64,000 nucleotides of DNA from Piscinibacter sp. (lineage in GTDB: Bacteria; Pseudomonadota; Gammaproteobacteria; Burkholderiales; Burkholderiaceae_C): assembly GCA_016706565.1 (NCBI GenBank), contig JADJJI010000001.1:248001-312000 (forward strand), written 5' to 3'. Made by a program: the position numbers and the translations under genes. The notes under the pieces are model-generated. The model was given only the letters and a program-made list of their open reading frames with translations, was not told the DNA's origin and did not search any database. Below, in pieces: positions 26,244 through 34,561 of the stretch (within the stretch, counting starts at the first letter, position 1; each line of letters opens with the position of its first letter).

Positions 26244-26594
26244 TCAGGAGCGCGCGCCCAGGTTCACGACCTTGGGCCGCAGCGGCGGCGATGCTGCCCC
26301 GCCCTCGTTTGGGAGGGCGGACTCCAGCGCCATCAACTTGCGGCGCAGGAAGCGCATGCCGGTGACACGCAGGAAAGACGCGAAGTTGGGCACCTCGCCG
26401 CGGTGGGCGAGGATCTCGTCGTGGAACTGCACGATCAGCGCGTTGGTCGTGCAGCCCTCGGCTTCTGCCATCTCGGCCAGGATGTCCCACACCATGTTCT
26501 CCAGCCGGATGCTGGTGAGCACGCCGTGGATGCGGATCGTGCGCGAGCGCTGCTCGTACTGGATCGGATCGGCCTTGACGAAGTATTCGCACAT
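26244..26594 (-). CDS. Ribbon-helix-helix domain protein (RHH_4 type)
   Basis: This 116-residue protein has a short beta strand and two helices, RTIRIHGVLTSIRLENMVWD and LAEMAEAEGCTTNALIVQFHDEI, then NFASFLRVTGMRFLRRKL, matching the RHH_4 family. RHH proteins usually bind DNA as dimers. It sits between the GMC dehydrogenase and the glyoxalase, 32 bp before the latter and 27 bp after the former, so it is part of the operon and may be its regulator. Confidence 0.75.
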   Translation of the reverse strand: MCEYFVKADPIQYEQRSRTIRIHGVLTSIRLENMVWDILAEMAEAEGCTTNALIVQFHDEILAHRGEVPNFASFLRVTGMRFLRRKLMALESALPNEGGAASPPLRPKVVNLGARS

Positions 26595-26621
26595 GATGGG
26601 TCTCCCTGTGAGGCGGCAGGC

Positions 26622-28190
26622 TCAGATGCTGCGCGCCGTCATCTGCTTGGCGATGTACTCGGCCTGGCGGATCGCCAGAGTCACGATGGTCAGCGTCGGG
26701 TTTTCGGCGCCGCCGGTGGTGAACTGGCTGCCGTCCGAGATGAACAGATTGGCGATGTCGTGGGTCTGGCCGTAGGCGTTGCACACGCTGTCCTTGGCCG
26801 AGCTTCCCATGCGGCAGGTGCCCAGATTGTGGGTCGACGGGTACGGCGGCGTGCGGTAGGTGCGGATCGCCCCCGCGGCCTTGTAGACCTTCTCGCCCTG
26901 CGCGAAGGCGTGGTTGCGCATCGCGATGTCGTTGTCGTGGTCGTCGAAGTGGACGTTCGGCGCGGCCAGGCCCCACTTGTCCTTCACGTTGCCGTTCAGC
27001 GTGATGCGGTTGCCCTCGCGCGGCATGTCCTCGCCGACCAGCCACATGCCGGCGATGTTCGTGTAGTGGTCCATCCACCAGGCGAAGTCCTCGCCCCAGG
27101 CGCCCGGGTCGAGGAAGGCGGCCATGAAGGGCACGCCGAGCGCCAGTGTCTCCATCTCGTAGCCGCCCGCGAAGCCGCGCTTCGGGTTGTGCGCCGCCTC
27201 GTCGCGGATGATGCCGGCCATGGTGGTGCCGCGGTACATGTTGACCGGGTTCTTGAAGGCCGCGTAGACCGAGCCGGTCATGTGGCGCATGTAGTTGCGC
27301 CCGACCTGGCCCGACGAATTGGCCAGGCCGTCCTTGAACATGGCCGAGGCGGAAAGCAGCAGCAGGCGCGGCGTCTCGATCGAGTTGCCGGCCACGCAGA
27401 CGATGCGCGCCTTCTGGCGCTGTTCCTTGCCGGCCTTGTCGAAGTAGACGACGCCGGTGACCTTGCCCTTGTCGTCGTGCTCGATCTTCGACACGTGCGA
27501 CTCGGGGCGCAGATCCAGGTTGCCGGTCGACTCGGCCTTGGGCAGCTCGGTGTACAGCGTGCTCCACTTCGCGCCGCTCTTGCAGCCCTGGAAGCAGAAG
27601 CCCAGCTGCAGGCAGCGGCCGCGGCCGTCGCGCGGCTGGCTGTTGATGGCCATGTTGCCGGTGTGCACCTCCTGGTAGCCCAGCTTCTTGGCGCCCGAGT
27701 ACATCACCTTGAAGTTGTTGTTGCCGGGCAGGCCCGGCACGCCGGTGGTGCGCGTCACGCCCATCTTGTCTTCGGCACGCGCGTAGTAGGGCTCGAGCTC
27801 CTTCAGCGTCACGGGCCAGTCCATCAGGTTGGCGCCCTTGATCTCGCCGTAGTGCGTCTTGACGCGGAACTCGTGCTCCTGGAAGCGCAGCGAGGCGCCG
27901 GCCCAGTGCGTGGTGGTGCCGCCCACGGTCTTGCAGATCCACGCCGGCAGGCCGGCGAAATCCTTCGCGACGCGCCAGGTCCCCGACGTGGTGCGCGGGT
28001 CCAGCCAGGCCAGCTGGCCGAAGGACTTCCACTCGTCGTTGATGAAACTCTTTGGCGACTGCACCGCGCCGGCTTCGAGCACCACGACCTTGATGCCCTT
28101 CTGGCACAGCTCGTTGGCCAGCGTGCCGCCGCCCGCGCCCGAGCCGATGATGACGACGACCGAGTCGTCGCTGAAGTCGAACTTCGCCAT
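26622..28190 (-). CDS. GMC-family FAD dehydrogenase (gluconate 2-dehydrogenase large-subunit type)
   Basis: This 522-residue flavoprotein starts with the FAD-binding fold VVIIGSGAGGGTLANEL (about residues 12-28) and ends with the GMC C-terminal block HNLGTCRMG, containing the conserved catalytic-region His, and FISDGSQFTTGGAENPTLT. It resembles membrane-associated gluconate/2-ketogluconate/sorbitol dehydrogenase large subunits. The adjacent upstream gene encodes a subunit 3 homologue with a TAT-type signal, so the pair should be exported together and work in the periplasm. The cytochrome subunit is not adjacent, though a small cytochrome c lies further down the cluster. Confidence 0.85.
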   Translation of the reverse strand: MAKFDFSDDSVVVIIGSGAGGGTLANELCQKGIKVVVLEAGAVQSPKSFINDEWKSFGQLAWLDPRTTSGTWRVAKDFAGLPAWICKTVGGTTTHWAGASLRFQEHEFRVKTHYGEIKGANLMDWPVTLKELEPYYARAEDKMGVTRTTGVPGLPGNNNFKVMYSGAKKLGYQEVHTGNMAINSQPRDGRGRCLQLGFCFQGCKSGAKWSTLYTELPKAESTGNLDLRPESHVSKIEHDDKGKVTGVVYFDKAGKEQRQKARIVCVAGNSIETPRLLLLSASAMFKDGLANSSGQVGRNYMRHMTGSVYAAFKNPVNMYRGTTMAGIIRDEAAHNPKRGFAGGYEMETLALGVPFMAAFLDPGAWGEDFAWWMDHYTNIAGMWLVGEDMPREGNRITLNGNVKDKWGLAAPNVHFDDHDNDIAMRNHAFAQGEKVYKAAGAIRTYRTPPYPSTHNLGTCRMGSSAKDSVCNAYGQTHDIANLFISDGSQFTTGGAENPTLTIVTLAIRQAEYIAKQMTARSI

Positions 28191-28218
28191 GTCTTGTCTC
28201 CTGCTTGTCTTGTGGTGT

Positions 28219-28848
28219 TCAGCCGAGGTGCGGCTTGGGGCTCGCGTCCAGCGGCGGCGCAGGCAGCCACTTCAGGTCCTGGAAACCGCGCGTGATGTAG
28301 CCGCCCTTCTCCCAGGCCGAGCCCGGGTAGCCGAACACCTTGAAAGCCATGTCGTTGTCGTACAGGGAGGTGATGCACTGGCCGCGCACCGTGGCGAAGA
28401 AGGGCTGGCCCTCCATGCCCTTGACGATCTCCTTGCGCTTCTTCTCGCTCGCCTTGGCGAAGCTGCCGCCGGCCGCGGCGTTCAGCGCGGCGATGCCGTC
28501 CTTGATCATCTTGGCCGCGCCGGCATCGCCGGCGGCCTTGGCGTCGATGTCCTTGGCCAGCAGCGCGTACACCGCGTCGGGCAGCTTCTTGTGCGGGAAC
28601 AGCACGCGGCCCATCTTCATGACGGCTTCGCCCTCGGCCTTGCTCAGCGCCTTGAGCTCGACCGCCCAGGCCGTCGACGGCGCCAGCGCGGCGAGCACGC
28701 TGCCGGTGGCGAGCGTGCCCATCAGCACGCCCGAGCCCTTGAGGAATTCGCGCCGCGCCAGCGGCAGGTCGAGCCGGGGCACCTCGCCGGCCGACGCGTC
28801 CTCGCAGCCGGCGCCCTCGAACATGGTTTCGATGGGAATCACACGCAT
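28219..28848 (-). CDS. Gluconate 2-dehydrogenase subunit 3-like protein with TAT signal
   Basis: This 209-residue protein has a twin-arginine motif (LARREFLKGSG, about residues 31-41) followed by a hydrophobic stretch ending in AWA, then a helical domain typical of gluconate 2-dehydrogenase subunit 3 (LSKAEGEAVMKMGRVLFPH and FGYPGSAWEKGGYITRGF). Such subunits carry the flavin subunit through the TAT system. The ATG at 28848 has AGGAGACAG upstream. It is the first gene of the minus-strand dehydrogenase cluster, 28 bp ahead of the GMC gene. Confidence 0.82.
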   Translation of the reverse strand: MRVIPIETMFEGAGCEDASAGEVPRLDLPLARREFLKGSGVLMGTLATGSVLAALAPSTAWAVELKALSKAEGEAVMKMGRVLFPHKKLPDAVYALLAKDIDAKAAGDAGAAKMIKDGIAALNAAAGGSFAKASEKKRKEIVKGMEGQPFFATVRGQCITSLYDNDMAFKVFGYPGSAWEKGGYITRGFQDLKWLPAPPLDASPKPHLG

Positions 28849-28990
28849 GTCTGTCTCCTGCTTTGAACTGCAGCGGCAGTGGTCTGCCGTCTGGAGCATG
28901 CAGTGTTGCACCGGGCCCGAAGCCCCTTGGTGATAGACGGCTACATACGAGGGGAAGTCCTAGTCTGTGCCAAACGGGAGCACGGCGAGA

Positions 28991-31900
28991 TCAGTTCGTC
29001 CCCAGCGTCAGCTGCACGCGCGGCGTCCAGGCCGCGTCCTCTTCGCCGGAGGCGCGCAGCTTCGGTGCGGCGAGGAACAGCCGCTCGCCGGGCAGCCCCT
29101 TGGCCAGCAACGCGTCGCGCACCGCCAGGCCGCGCTGCAGCGCGAGCTCGCGCATCGCGTCGGTGCTGACCACGGTGTTCGACCTGAGCAGCGCTTCCAT
29201 CTCCGGGCCGGGGATGTCGCGCGCGAAGCCCAGCGCGTTGCGCGGCTTGTTCTTCAGATCGGTGGCGCGGTAGACCTCCCTGAGCACGCGCGCCCGCGTC
29301 TCGGGCTCGAGCGTGCTCAGCGCGTCGGCTTCGGCGGCCGGCGTGCCGCCGCGCAGCAACTCGCGGCGGCGCTCGGCGAGCAGGCGAGCTTCCAGCGCGG
29401 CGCGCTGGAACTCCTCGCGCTCGCTGACCGGATCGGCGGCGCCGGTCACCGTCATCTTCAGCGTCTCGCGGTCGGCCAGCGCCTGGGCCACCTTGTCGAG
29501 TGCATTGCGCCCGCCCTCGGTGACCTGCGCCGTGCCGGGCCTGAACTCCACCTGGCTGAGGTCTTCGCTGCCGCCGCCGGCGAGCAGCGAGAACGGCGCG
29601 GTGAGCGCCTTCACGAGCAGGTTGCCGATCACCTTGAGCACGATGCCGAACACGCTGAACTGCGGGTCGTTGATCGAGCCGCTGATCGGCAGGTTGATGT
29701 CGATCACGCCATTGCGGTCGCGCAGCAGCGCCACCGCCAGCAGCACCGGCAGCTTGGTCGCGTCGGGCGAGTCGACCTTGTCGCCGAAGGTGAGCTGGTT
29801 GAGGATGACCTGGTTGCGCGCCTCGAGCTTGCCGTCGGGCGAGATCTTGTAGGCCACTTCCATGCTCAGCTTGCCGCGCTCGATCGCGTAGCCGGCGTAC
29901 TTGCCCGCGTAGGGCGACAGCGGCGCGAGCTCGAGGTCGGTGGCCTTGGCCTGGATGTCCAGCGCCAGCGGGTCGGCGGTCGGGTTGACGGAGCCGCGGA
30001 TGTCGAGCAGCGCGGTGCCGGCAGCGCGGCCGCGCAGCTCGATCGTGGCCATCTCGCGTGTGCCGGAGCGGAAGGCGCCGAGCTGGCCGTTGAGCTCGGT
30101 CAGGTTGGCGCTGTAGTTCGGCCGGACGAAGCGGTCGCTGAAGTCGACGCGGCCGTTGGCGAGCTTGACGCCGCCCACGCTCAGCACGATCGGCAGCTCC
30201 GACGGCGCCGCCGCCGCAGGCGCGGAAGCCGCCGATGCCGCCGCGGCCACGACTGGCGCAGGCGCGCTGGCCGACGCGGCCGGCGCACTGGCGGCCGCAT
30301 CGGCGGCCGCCACGCTGCTCAGGTTCAGCCGCCCCTGCTCGGTGATCACCAGCCGCGCGAAGAAGTCGTTCAGCGCCGCCTCGCGGATCTCGAGCTGCGG
30401 CGACGCGGCCGGAGCCATCGCGAAGCGCACGCCGCTGAGCGTGAAGGCCTGCCAGCTGAGCAGCTCGTCGCTGCTGTCGGCGCCGGGCGCCGCGCGCGTG
30501 TGCACCCGCACGTCGCTCAGGCGCGCGTCGCCGTTGGCGCTGGCCGTCCAGCCGGCCGGTGCAGCCTGCACGTTGAAGTCGCCCTGCCAGCCCGCCTCGG
30601 CACGCAGCAGGCTGAGCCGCACGGCGTCGCCGAAATATGGCTCGAACACATGCACCGGGAAACGGTCGATGCGCAGCTTGCCGCTGGCCGCGAGCGGCTC
30701 GGGAGCGGCGCGCCCGTTCCACTCGATGCTGCCCGCGGCCGGCGCGGGCTGCCCTGCTGCGGCCACGCCGGCCAAGCGAGCACCGAACTGGATGCGCGCC
30801 GGCAGCGTGCCGTGTGCGCCGGGCCAGACGGCGTCCTGCACGTGCAGGCGCAGCGCGCTGGCGTCCACGCGCAGCGGCGTCTCGGCCGCGCGTCCGGCGG
30901 CAAAGGCGTCGGTGAATTGCACGCGCCCACCGTCGAGCTGCAGGTCCTTGAGCTGCACGCGCCACGCCGGCGCGCTGGCCGGTGCTGCCGGCGCCTTGGG
31001 CGCTGCGGCAGCGGGCGCGGGCAGCGCCAGCGACGCGAGGTTCCAGCGCCCCTCGCGATCGCGTTGCACGGCCAGCGTGGGCTGCTGCAGCTTCACACGC
31101 CCGAGTTCGAGCTGCCGCGCGACCAGGTCGACACGCGCGTCGGCCAGCGTGAGCTGCTTGAAGGCCAGCTCGTCGCGGGCTGCGCGGCCGCTGCCCGACA
31201 CGAGGCGCAGCGCATCGACGCTGGCGCTGTCGATGCCCAACGCCAGCCGCGGCGAGGCGGCGTCGCTGCGCCAGTCGAAACGGCTCTTCAGGGCGGCCCG
31301 GCCCTCGACACGCGGCAGCAGCGCCTGCGCCAGGTAGGGCGCCAATTCGGGCAGGGCGAGTTCGCTCAGCTCCAGCGTGCCGTTCGCTTCGCGGTCGCTG
31401 AAGTTGCCGTCGACGCTGAACTGCCCGGCCGGCGCGGCACCGGGCGCCTGACTGCGCAGGGTCGCCGAGACACTCAGCGGCGCGGGAGCGGCCAGCGGCC
31501 ACGACCACTGCTTCGCACGCAAGCGCAGGGCCTCGATCTGCAGCGCCGCGGCCGGGCGCGTCGTCGCATCGTTCCAGCTCAGCCGCGCGTCGTCGATCTC
31601 GAGCTGATCGAGGCTGGCCTGCCATGCGGCCTTGACCGCGGCCGCCGGCGGAGCCGACGCCGGCGCGCTGGCCGGCGGCACCGCCGGCGGCACCGCCGTG
31701 CCGCCGAGCGCCTGCAGATTGAGGCGGCCGTCGGCGTCGCGCGCGACGTGAAGCCGCGCGCCATCGAGCTTCAGCGTGCCCAGCGCCACGCGCCGCGCGA
31801 AGGGCTGCACGTCGCGCAGGCCGATCTGCAGCTGCCGCCAGCCGAGCAGCGGTGCGCCCGCTGCATCGGCCACGTCGAGATCCTTCAATCCGGTGCTGCC

Positions 31901-32722
31901 GCTGAGCACGACGCTCGGCTCGGCCCCCTCGGGCAGCTCGAAGCGCAGCGCCAGGTCGGCACTGAGCGCCCCCTTCTGCAGGCGCAACGGCAGCGAGGCC
32001 GGCAGGTAGGCGGCGTAGCCGGCGAGGTCGAGGTCGGCGAAGCTCAGCTTCAGTTCACCGTTGCGCCGCGCGGCGAAGGGCGTGGCCTGCGCGCCGCTGT
32101 CGAAGGCCGCGCCGTCGAGCCGGAACGCCACGTGCGGCTGCGCCGTCACCTCCAGGTGCGCCGGCAGGTTGGACAGGAAGGGCAGCGACAACTGCACCGC
32201 CTCGAGCTTGTGCACTCGAGCCACGGGCCGGTCGTCGAAGCTGAACGCGGCATCGCGCAGCCGGAGGTTGTAGAGCGCGAAACGCGCCGGCTCGCCGGGC
32301 GCCGCCGGCGGGGCGGCCGGGTCCGGCGCGAAACGCGCGATCAGGTCGTCGATGTCGTAGTGGCCCGGCGAGGTGCGCGCGAGCTTCACGTCCAGGCCGT
32401 CGAGCTCCAGCGCCGCGATCACCGGGGCGCGCCGCCACAGCGAGCCGGCATCGGCGTCGACGTAGGCGCGGGCCAGCTTCAGCAGCGGCTGCGCTCCGCC
32501 TGGCGCCGGGCCGATGACGACCTCGCTCAGCGTGAGCTCCAGGCTCCAGGGTCGGAAGTCCACCGCGCCGATGCCGACGCTGCGGCCCAGAAGTTCGCCG
32601 AGCCGCGACTGCGCCTGTGACTTGAGCAGCGGCGGCACGGCCAGCCAGGCCAGCGCCCACAGCACCAGCAGCCCGGCCAGCGCGATGGCCGCGCGGCGCG
32701 GCCAGGCGCCCAGGCGGCTCAT
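28991..32722 (-). CDS. Large DUF748/AsmA-like envelope protein
   Basis: This 1,243-residue protein has an N-terminal membrane span (about residues 10-31) and then a very long periplasmic region of repeated beta-rich segments with the DUF748 pattern (for example LSEVVIGPAPGG, VDFSDRFVRPNYSANLTEL, INLPISGSINDPQFSVFG). AsmA/DUF748 proteins are thought to bridge the periplasm and carry phospholipids. Ala/Pro-rich linkers occur near residues 345-365 and 825-860. It is divergent from the YdcF gene. The exact role is inferred from the family. Confidence 0.85.
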   Translation of the reverse strand: MSRLGAWPRRAAIALAGLLVLWALAWLAVPPLLKSQAQSRLGELLGRSVGIGAVDFRPWSLELTLSEVVIGPAPGGAQPLLKLARAYVDADAGSLWRRAPVIAALELDGLDVKLARTSPGHYDIDDLIARFAPDPAAPPAAPGEPARFALYNLRLRDAAFSFDDRPVARVHKLEAVQLSLPFLSNLPAHLEVTAQPHVAFRLDGAAFDSGAQATPFAARRNGELKLSFADLDLAGYAAYLPASLPLRLQKGALSADLALRFELPEGAEPSVVLSGSTGLKDLDVADAAGAPLLGWRQLQIGLRDVQPFARRVALGTLKLDGARLHVARDADGRLNLQALGGTAVPPAVPPASAPASAPPAAAVKAAWQASLDQLEIDDARLSWNDATTRPAAALQIEALRLRAKQWSWPLAAPAPLSVSATLRSQAPGAAPAGQFSVDGNFSDREANGTLELSELALPELAPYLAQALLPRVEGRAALKSRFDWRSDAASPRLALGIDSASVDALRLVSGSGRAARDELAFKQLTLADARVDLVARQLELGRVKLQQPTLAVQRDREGRWNLASLALPAPAAAAPKAPAAPASAPAWRVQLKDLQLDGGRVQFTDAFAAGRAAETPLRVDASALRLHVQDAVWPGAHGTLPARIQFGARLAGVAAAGQPAPAAGSIEWNGRAAPEPLAASGKLRIDRFPVHVFEPYFGDAVRLSLLRAEAGWQGDFNVQAAPAGWTASANGDARLSDVRVHTRAAPGADSSDELLSWQAFTLSGVRFAMAPAASPQLEIREAALNDFFARLVITEQGRLNLSSVAAADAAASAPAASASAPAPVVAAAASAASAPAAAAPSELPIVLSVGGVKLANGRVDFSDRFVRPNYSANLTELNGQLGAFRSGTREMATIELRGRAAGTALLDIRGSVNPTADPLALDIQAKATDLELAPLSPYAGKYAGYAIERGKLSMEVAYKISPDGKLEARNQVILNQLTFGDKVDSPDATKLPVLLAVALLRDRNGVIDINLPISGSINDPQFSVFGIVLKVIGNLLVKALTAPFSLLAGGGSEDLSQVEFRPGTAQVTEGGRNALDKVAQALADRETLKMTVTGAADPVSEREEFQRAALEARLLAERRRELLRGGTPAAEADALSTLEPETRARVLREVYRATDLKNKPRNALGFARDIPGPEMEALLRSNTVVSTDAMRELALQRGLAVRDALLAKGLPGERLFLAAPKLRASGEEDAAWTPRVQLTLGTN

Positions 32723-32877
32723 CGGCGCGGCCCGGCGGTGGCGGTGGCGACGTTTGCTTGCGAAGCGAAGCGGGGCGAAAACATGCGAAGGGTCCTGCGT
32801 CGTGAAGTCTGCATCATGCCGTGCCCGGCGCGTCGCTCACAATCGTCGACCGACTCGCGCCGCATTCGGCCTGCCCC

Positions 32878-33697
32878 GTGAACGACATCTTCGTGCTGCT
32901 TGGAATCTCTTCGTGGAAGCCGGTTGTCGCCGCGCTGCTGCTGCCGCCCGTGCCCTTCATCCTGCTGATGCTGGTGGGCACGCGCCTGGTGCTTCCGCGC
33001 CGCGGCCTGGGCTGGCTGGTCGCGTTGACCGGCGCGGTGCTGCTGTGGCTCTCGGCCTGCAGCGGCACGGCCCGCGTGCTGTCGCAGGCACTGCTGGCCC
33101 CGCCGGGCGCGCTGCCGCTGCAGCGTGTCGCCGAACTGAAGGCCGAGGTGCAGGCCAGACAGCCGATCGCCATCGTGGTGCTGGGCGGCGGCGCCAAGGC
33201 GCGCGCGCCGGAGTACGGTGTCAGCAACCTGTCCAGCCAGTCGCTGGAACGACTTCGCTACGGCCTGTGGCTGGGCCGCGAGACCGGCGCGCCGGTGGCC
33301 TTCAGCGGCGGCATCGGCTGGGCCGACGTGGCCGCCAGCCCGGTGCCCGAGGCGCAGGTCGCCGCACGCATCGCCACCCAGGATTTCGGCCGGACGATCA
33401 AGTGGACCGAGGAACGCTCGCGCGACACGCGCGAGAACGCGGCCTACACCGTGCCCCTGCTCAAGGAGCAGGGCATCCGCCGCGCGATCATCGTCACGCA
33501 CGAGCGGCACATGCCGCGTGCCCTGCGCGCTTTCGTGCAGGCGGCCGAGGGCAGCGGCATCGTCTTCGAGGCCGGCACCCGTCGACCTGCTCGACGCGCA
33601 GTTGCGCCAGCCCTCGAGCTGGCTGCCGTCGACCGGCGGCCTGCGGATGGTGCGCGAGGTGCTGCACGAGGCCGCCGGGCGCGCGTTCGGCGCCTGA
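32878..33697 (+). pseudogene. YdcF/DUF218-family membrane protein with one frameshift
   Basis: Two frames join into a protein of about 272 residues. The first has two membrane spans and the DUF218 core IAIVVLGGGAKARAPEYG, ERLRYGLWLGRETG, RSRDTRENA and IIVTHERHMPRAL. The second gives the family's usual end, APVDLLDAQLRQPSSWLPST and a final GRAFGA. The break is an extra base in GCCGGCACCC near 33573-33575; removing one G restores EAAPVDLL. The GTG at 32878 is preferred because VNDIFVLLG is the expected start. YdcF-like proteins are envelope proteins of uncertain enzymatic role. The single-base insertion may be a sequencing error. Confidence 0.72.
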
Positions 33698-33725
33698 GGC
33701 GCCTGCCCGACCTCGGAAAGCGAAA

Positions 33726-33753
33726 CGGGGCGCCTGCCAGCGCAGACGCCCCG
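33726..33753 (+). terminator. Hairpin after the YdcF gene
   Basis: CGGGGCG (33726-33732) and CGCCCCG (33747-33753) form a perfect 7-bp stem with a 14-nt loop, followed by CTTT. It sits between the YdcF stop and the tRNA remnant and could terminate transcription from either side. Confidence 0.55.
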
Positions 33754-33763
33754 CTTTCGGAGT

Positions 33764-33811
33764 TGGTGGGCCCTGAAGGATTCGAACCTTCGACCAACGG
33801 ATTAAGAGTCC
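33764..33811 (-). tRNA. 3' half of tRNA-Lys(CUU), truncated: island attachment site
   Basis: On the minus strand this reads from the anticodon stem-loop (GGACTCTTAATCC, anticodon CTT) through the T arm (GAAGG-TTCGAAT-CCTTC) to the acceptor strand AGGGCCC, discriminator A and encoded CCA. The D arm and 5' acceptor strand are absent: past 33811 the sequence departs at once from any tRNA. A 3'-half tRNA is the usual direct repeat left by integration of an island or prophage into a tRNA gene, the intact tRNA being restored at the far end. No complete copy is present up to 64,000. Confidence 0.78.
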
Positions 33812-33884
33812 CACCTGCCACGCTGAGCGGGTTGACGCAAGTCGTTGTCACCGTTGATTAATTTGGCGTTGCTGCGCCACGCGT

Positions 33885-33938
33885 TTTGTGCCGCAAACGG
33901 GCCGATTTCAGGCTGTTTTTTCGAAGTTGCGGCACAAA
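33885..33938. repeat. 12-bp perfect inverted repeat at the island edge
   Basis: TTTGTGCCGCAA (33885-33896) and TTGCGGCACAAA (33927-33938) are exact inverted copies separated by 30 bp. They lie about 75 bp inside the tRNA-Lys remnant, where recombinase arm or accessory sites are expected. A T-run (CTGTTTTTT) is in the spacer and not after the second arm, so a terminator is less likely. The rest of 33,812-34,000 shows nothing else. Confidence 0.5.
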
Positions 33939-34000
33939 TCCGTCACAGCGATTCGGTGCGGATCAGGGCTGTCTCACGAGGTCTATGTGGCCCCTCGATT

Positions 34001-34561
34001 TCACGCTTGAGGCAGGTCGTCGCCCTGCACTTCAACGGCTTTGGCCCAACGGCGGATAGCGGCCTTCAGACGACGTTGCGCGCCCTCCTCCAGAGGCATC
34101 GCCGCCACGAGCGCCAGCACCGCCTCTGGCCTGACGTAGCGATGCGAGAGCATCGCCATGCAGAACTCGCGGTCCTTGTCGCGCCCTGCTGCGGCCTTGG
34201 ACATGAACAGGTCCGGCAGGTCGAGGCAGTAGCCCACTCGCTGGTTGGTCGCCGCGCTCTGCACCCTGTGGACACGATCGATCCAGCCTCGCGGCAATAC
34301 GGCGGTTTCGGGACCCACGCCTTGGGCGTAGTAGCCGTAGGTCTGGTGAAACTGCGAGCCTTCACCGATGGCGCCATCGATCCTGTCGGCCAGTTCGGGT
34401 GCCTGTAGCGGGTAGATGTCCGCCTCGGCCGACATCGTGAAGACCTGCGGAGGATTCGGAATCGGACCCAAAATCGACTGGCTGCCGACGATGATGAACT
34501 CGTACTGGTCCGTCACGTCCGCGCTGGCGCGGATGATGTGTTCGAGTTCGTCGCGGGTCAT
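34001..34561 (-). CDS. DUF6036-type nucleotidyltransferase, probable toxin of an XRE pair
   Basis: This 186-residue protein has an N-terminal nucleotidyltransferase-like region (YEFIIVGSQSILGPIP then MSAEADIYPL), where the Gly-Ser and the following Glu/Asp pair match the polymerase-beta fold, and a helical C-terminal half (LFMSKAAAGRDKDREFC). This fits the DUF6036/AbiEii-like families, which act as toxins or abortive-infection factors. Its start overlaps the stop of the upstream XRE regulator by 4 bp, the usual antitoxin-first arrangement. Toxicity is inference. Confidence 0.65.
   Translation of the reverse strand: MTRDELEHIIRASADVTDQYEFIIVGSQSILGPIPNPPQVFTMSAEADIYPLQAPELADRIDGAIGEGSQFHQTYGYYAQGVGPETAVLPRGWIDRVHRVQSAATNQRVGYCLDLPDLFMSKAAAGRDKDREFCMAMLSHRYVRPEAVLALVAAMPLEEGAQRRLKAAIRRWAKAVEVQGDDLPQA

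Noticed and set aside
26235..28295. 686-codon plus-strand frame opposite the GMC gene
   Set aside because: Shadow of the GMC and RHH genes; composition typical of the antisense frame of GC-rich coding DNA.
28967..32620. 1,217-codon plus-strand frame opposite the DUF748 gene
   Set aside because: Arg/Ala/Gln-rich, with no domain; the minus-strand frame has a signal anchor and family motifs.
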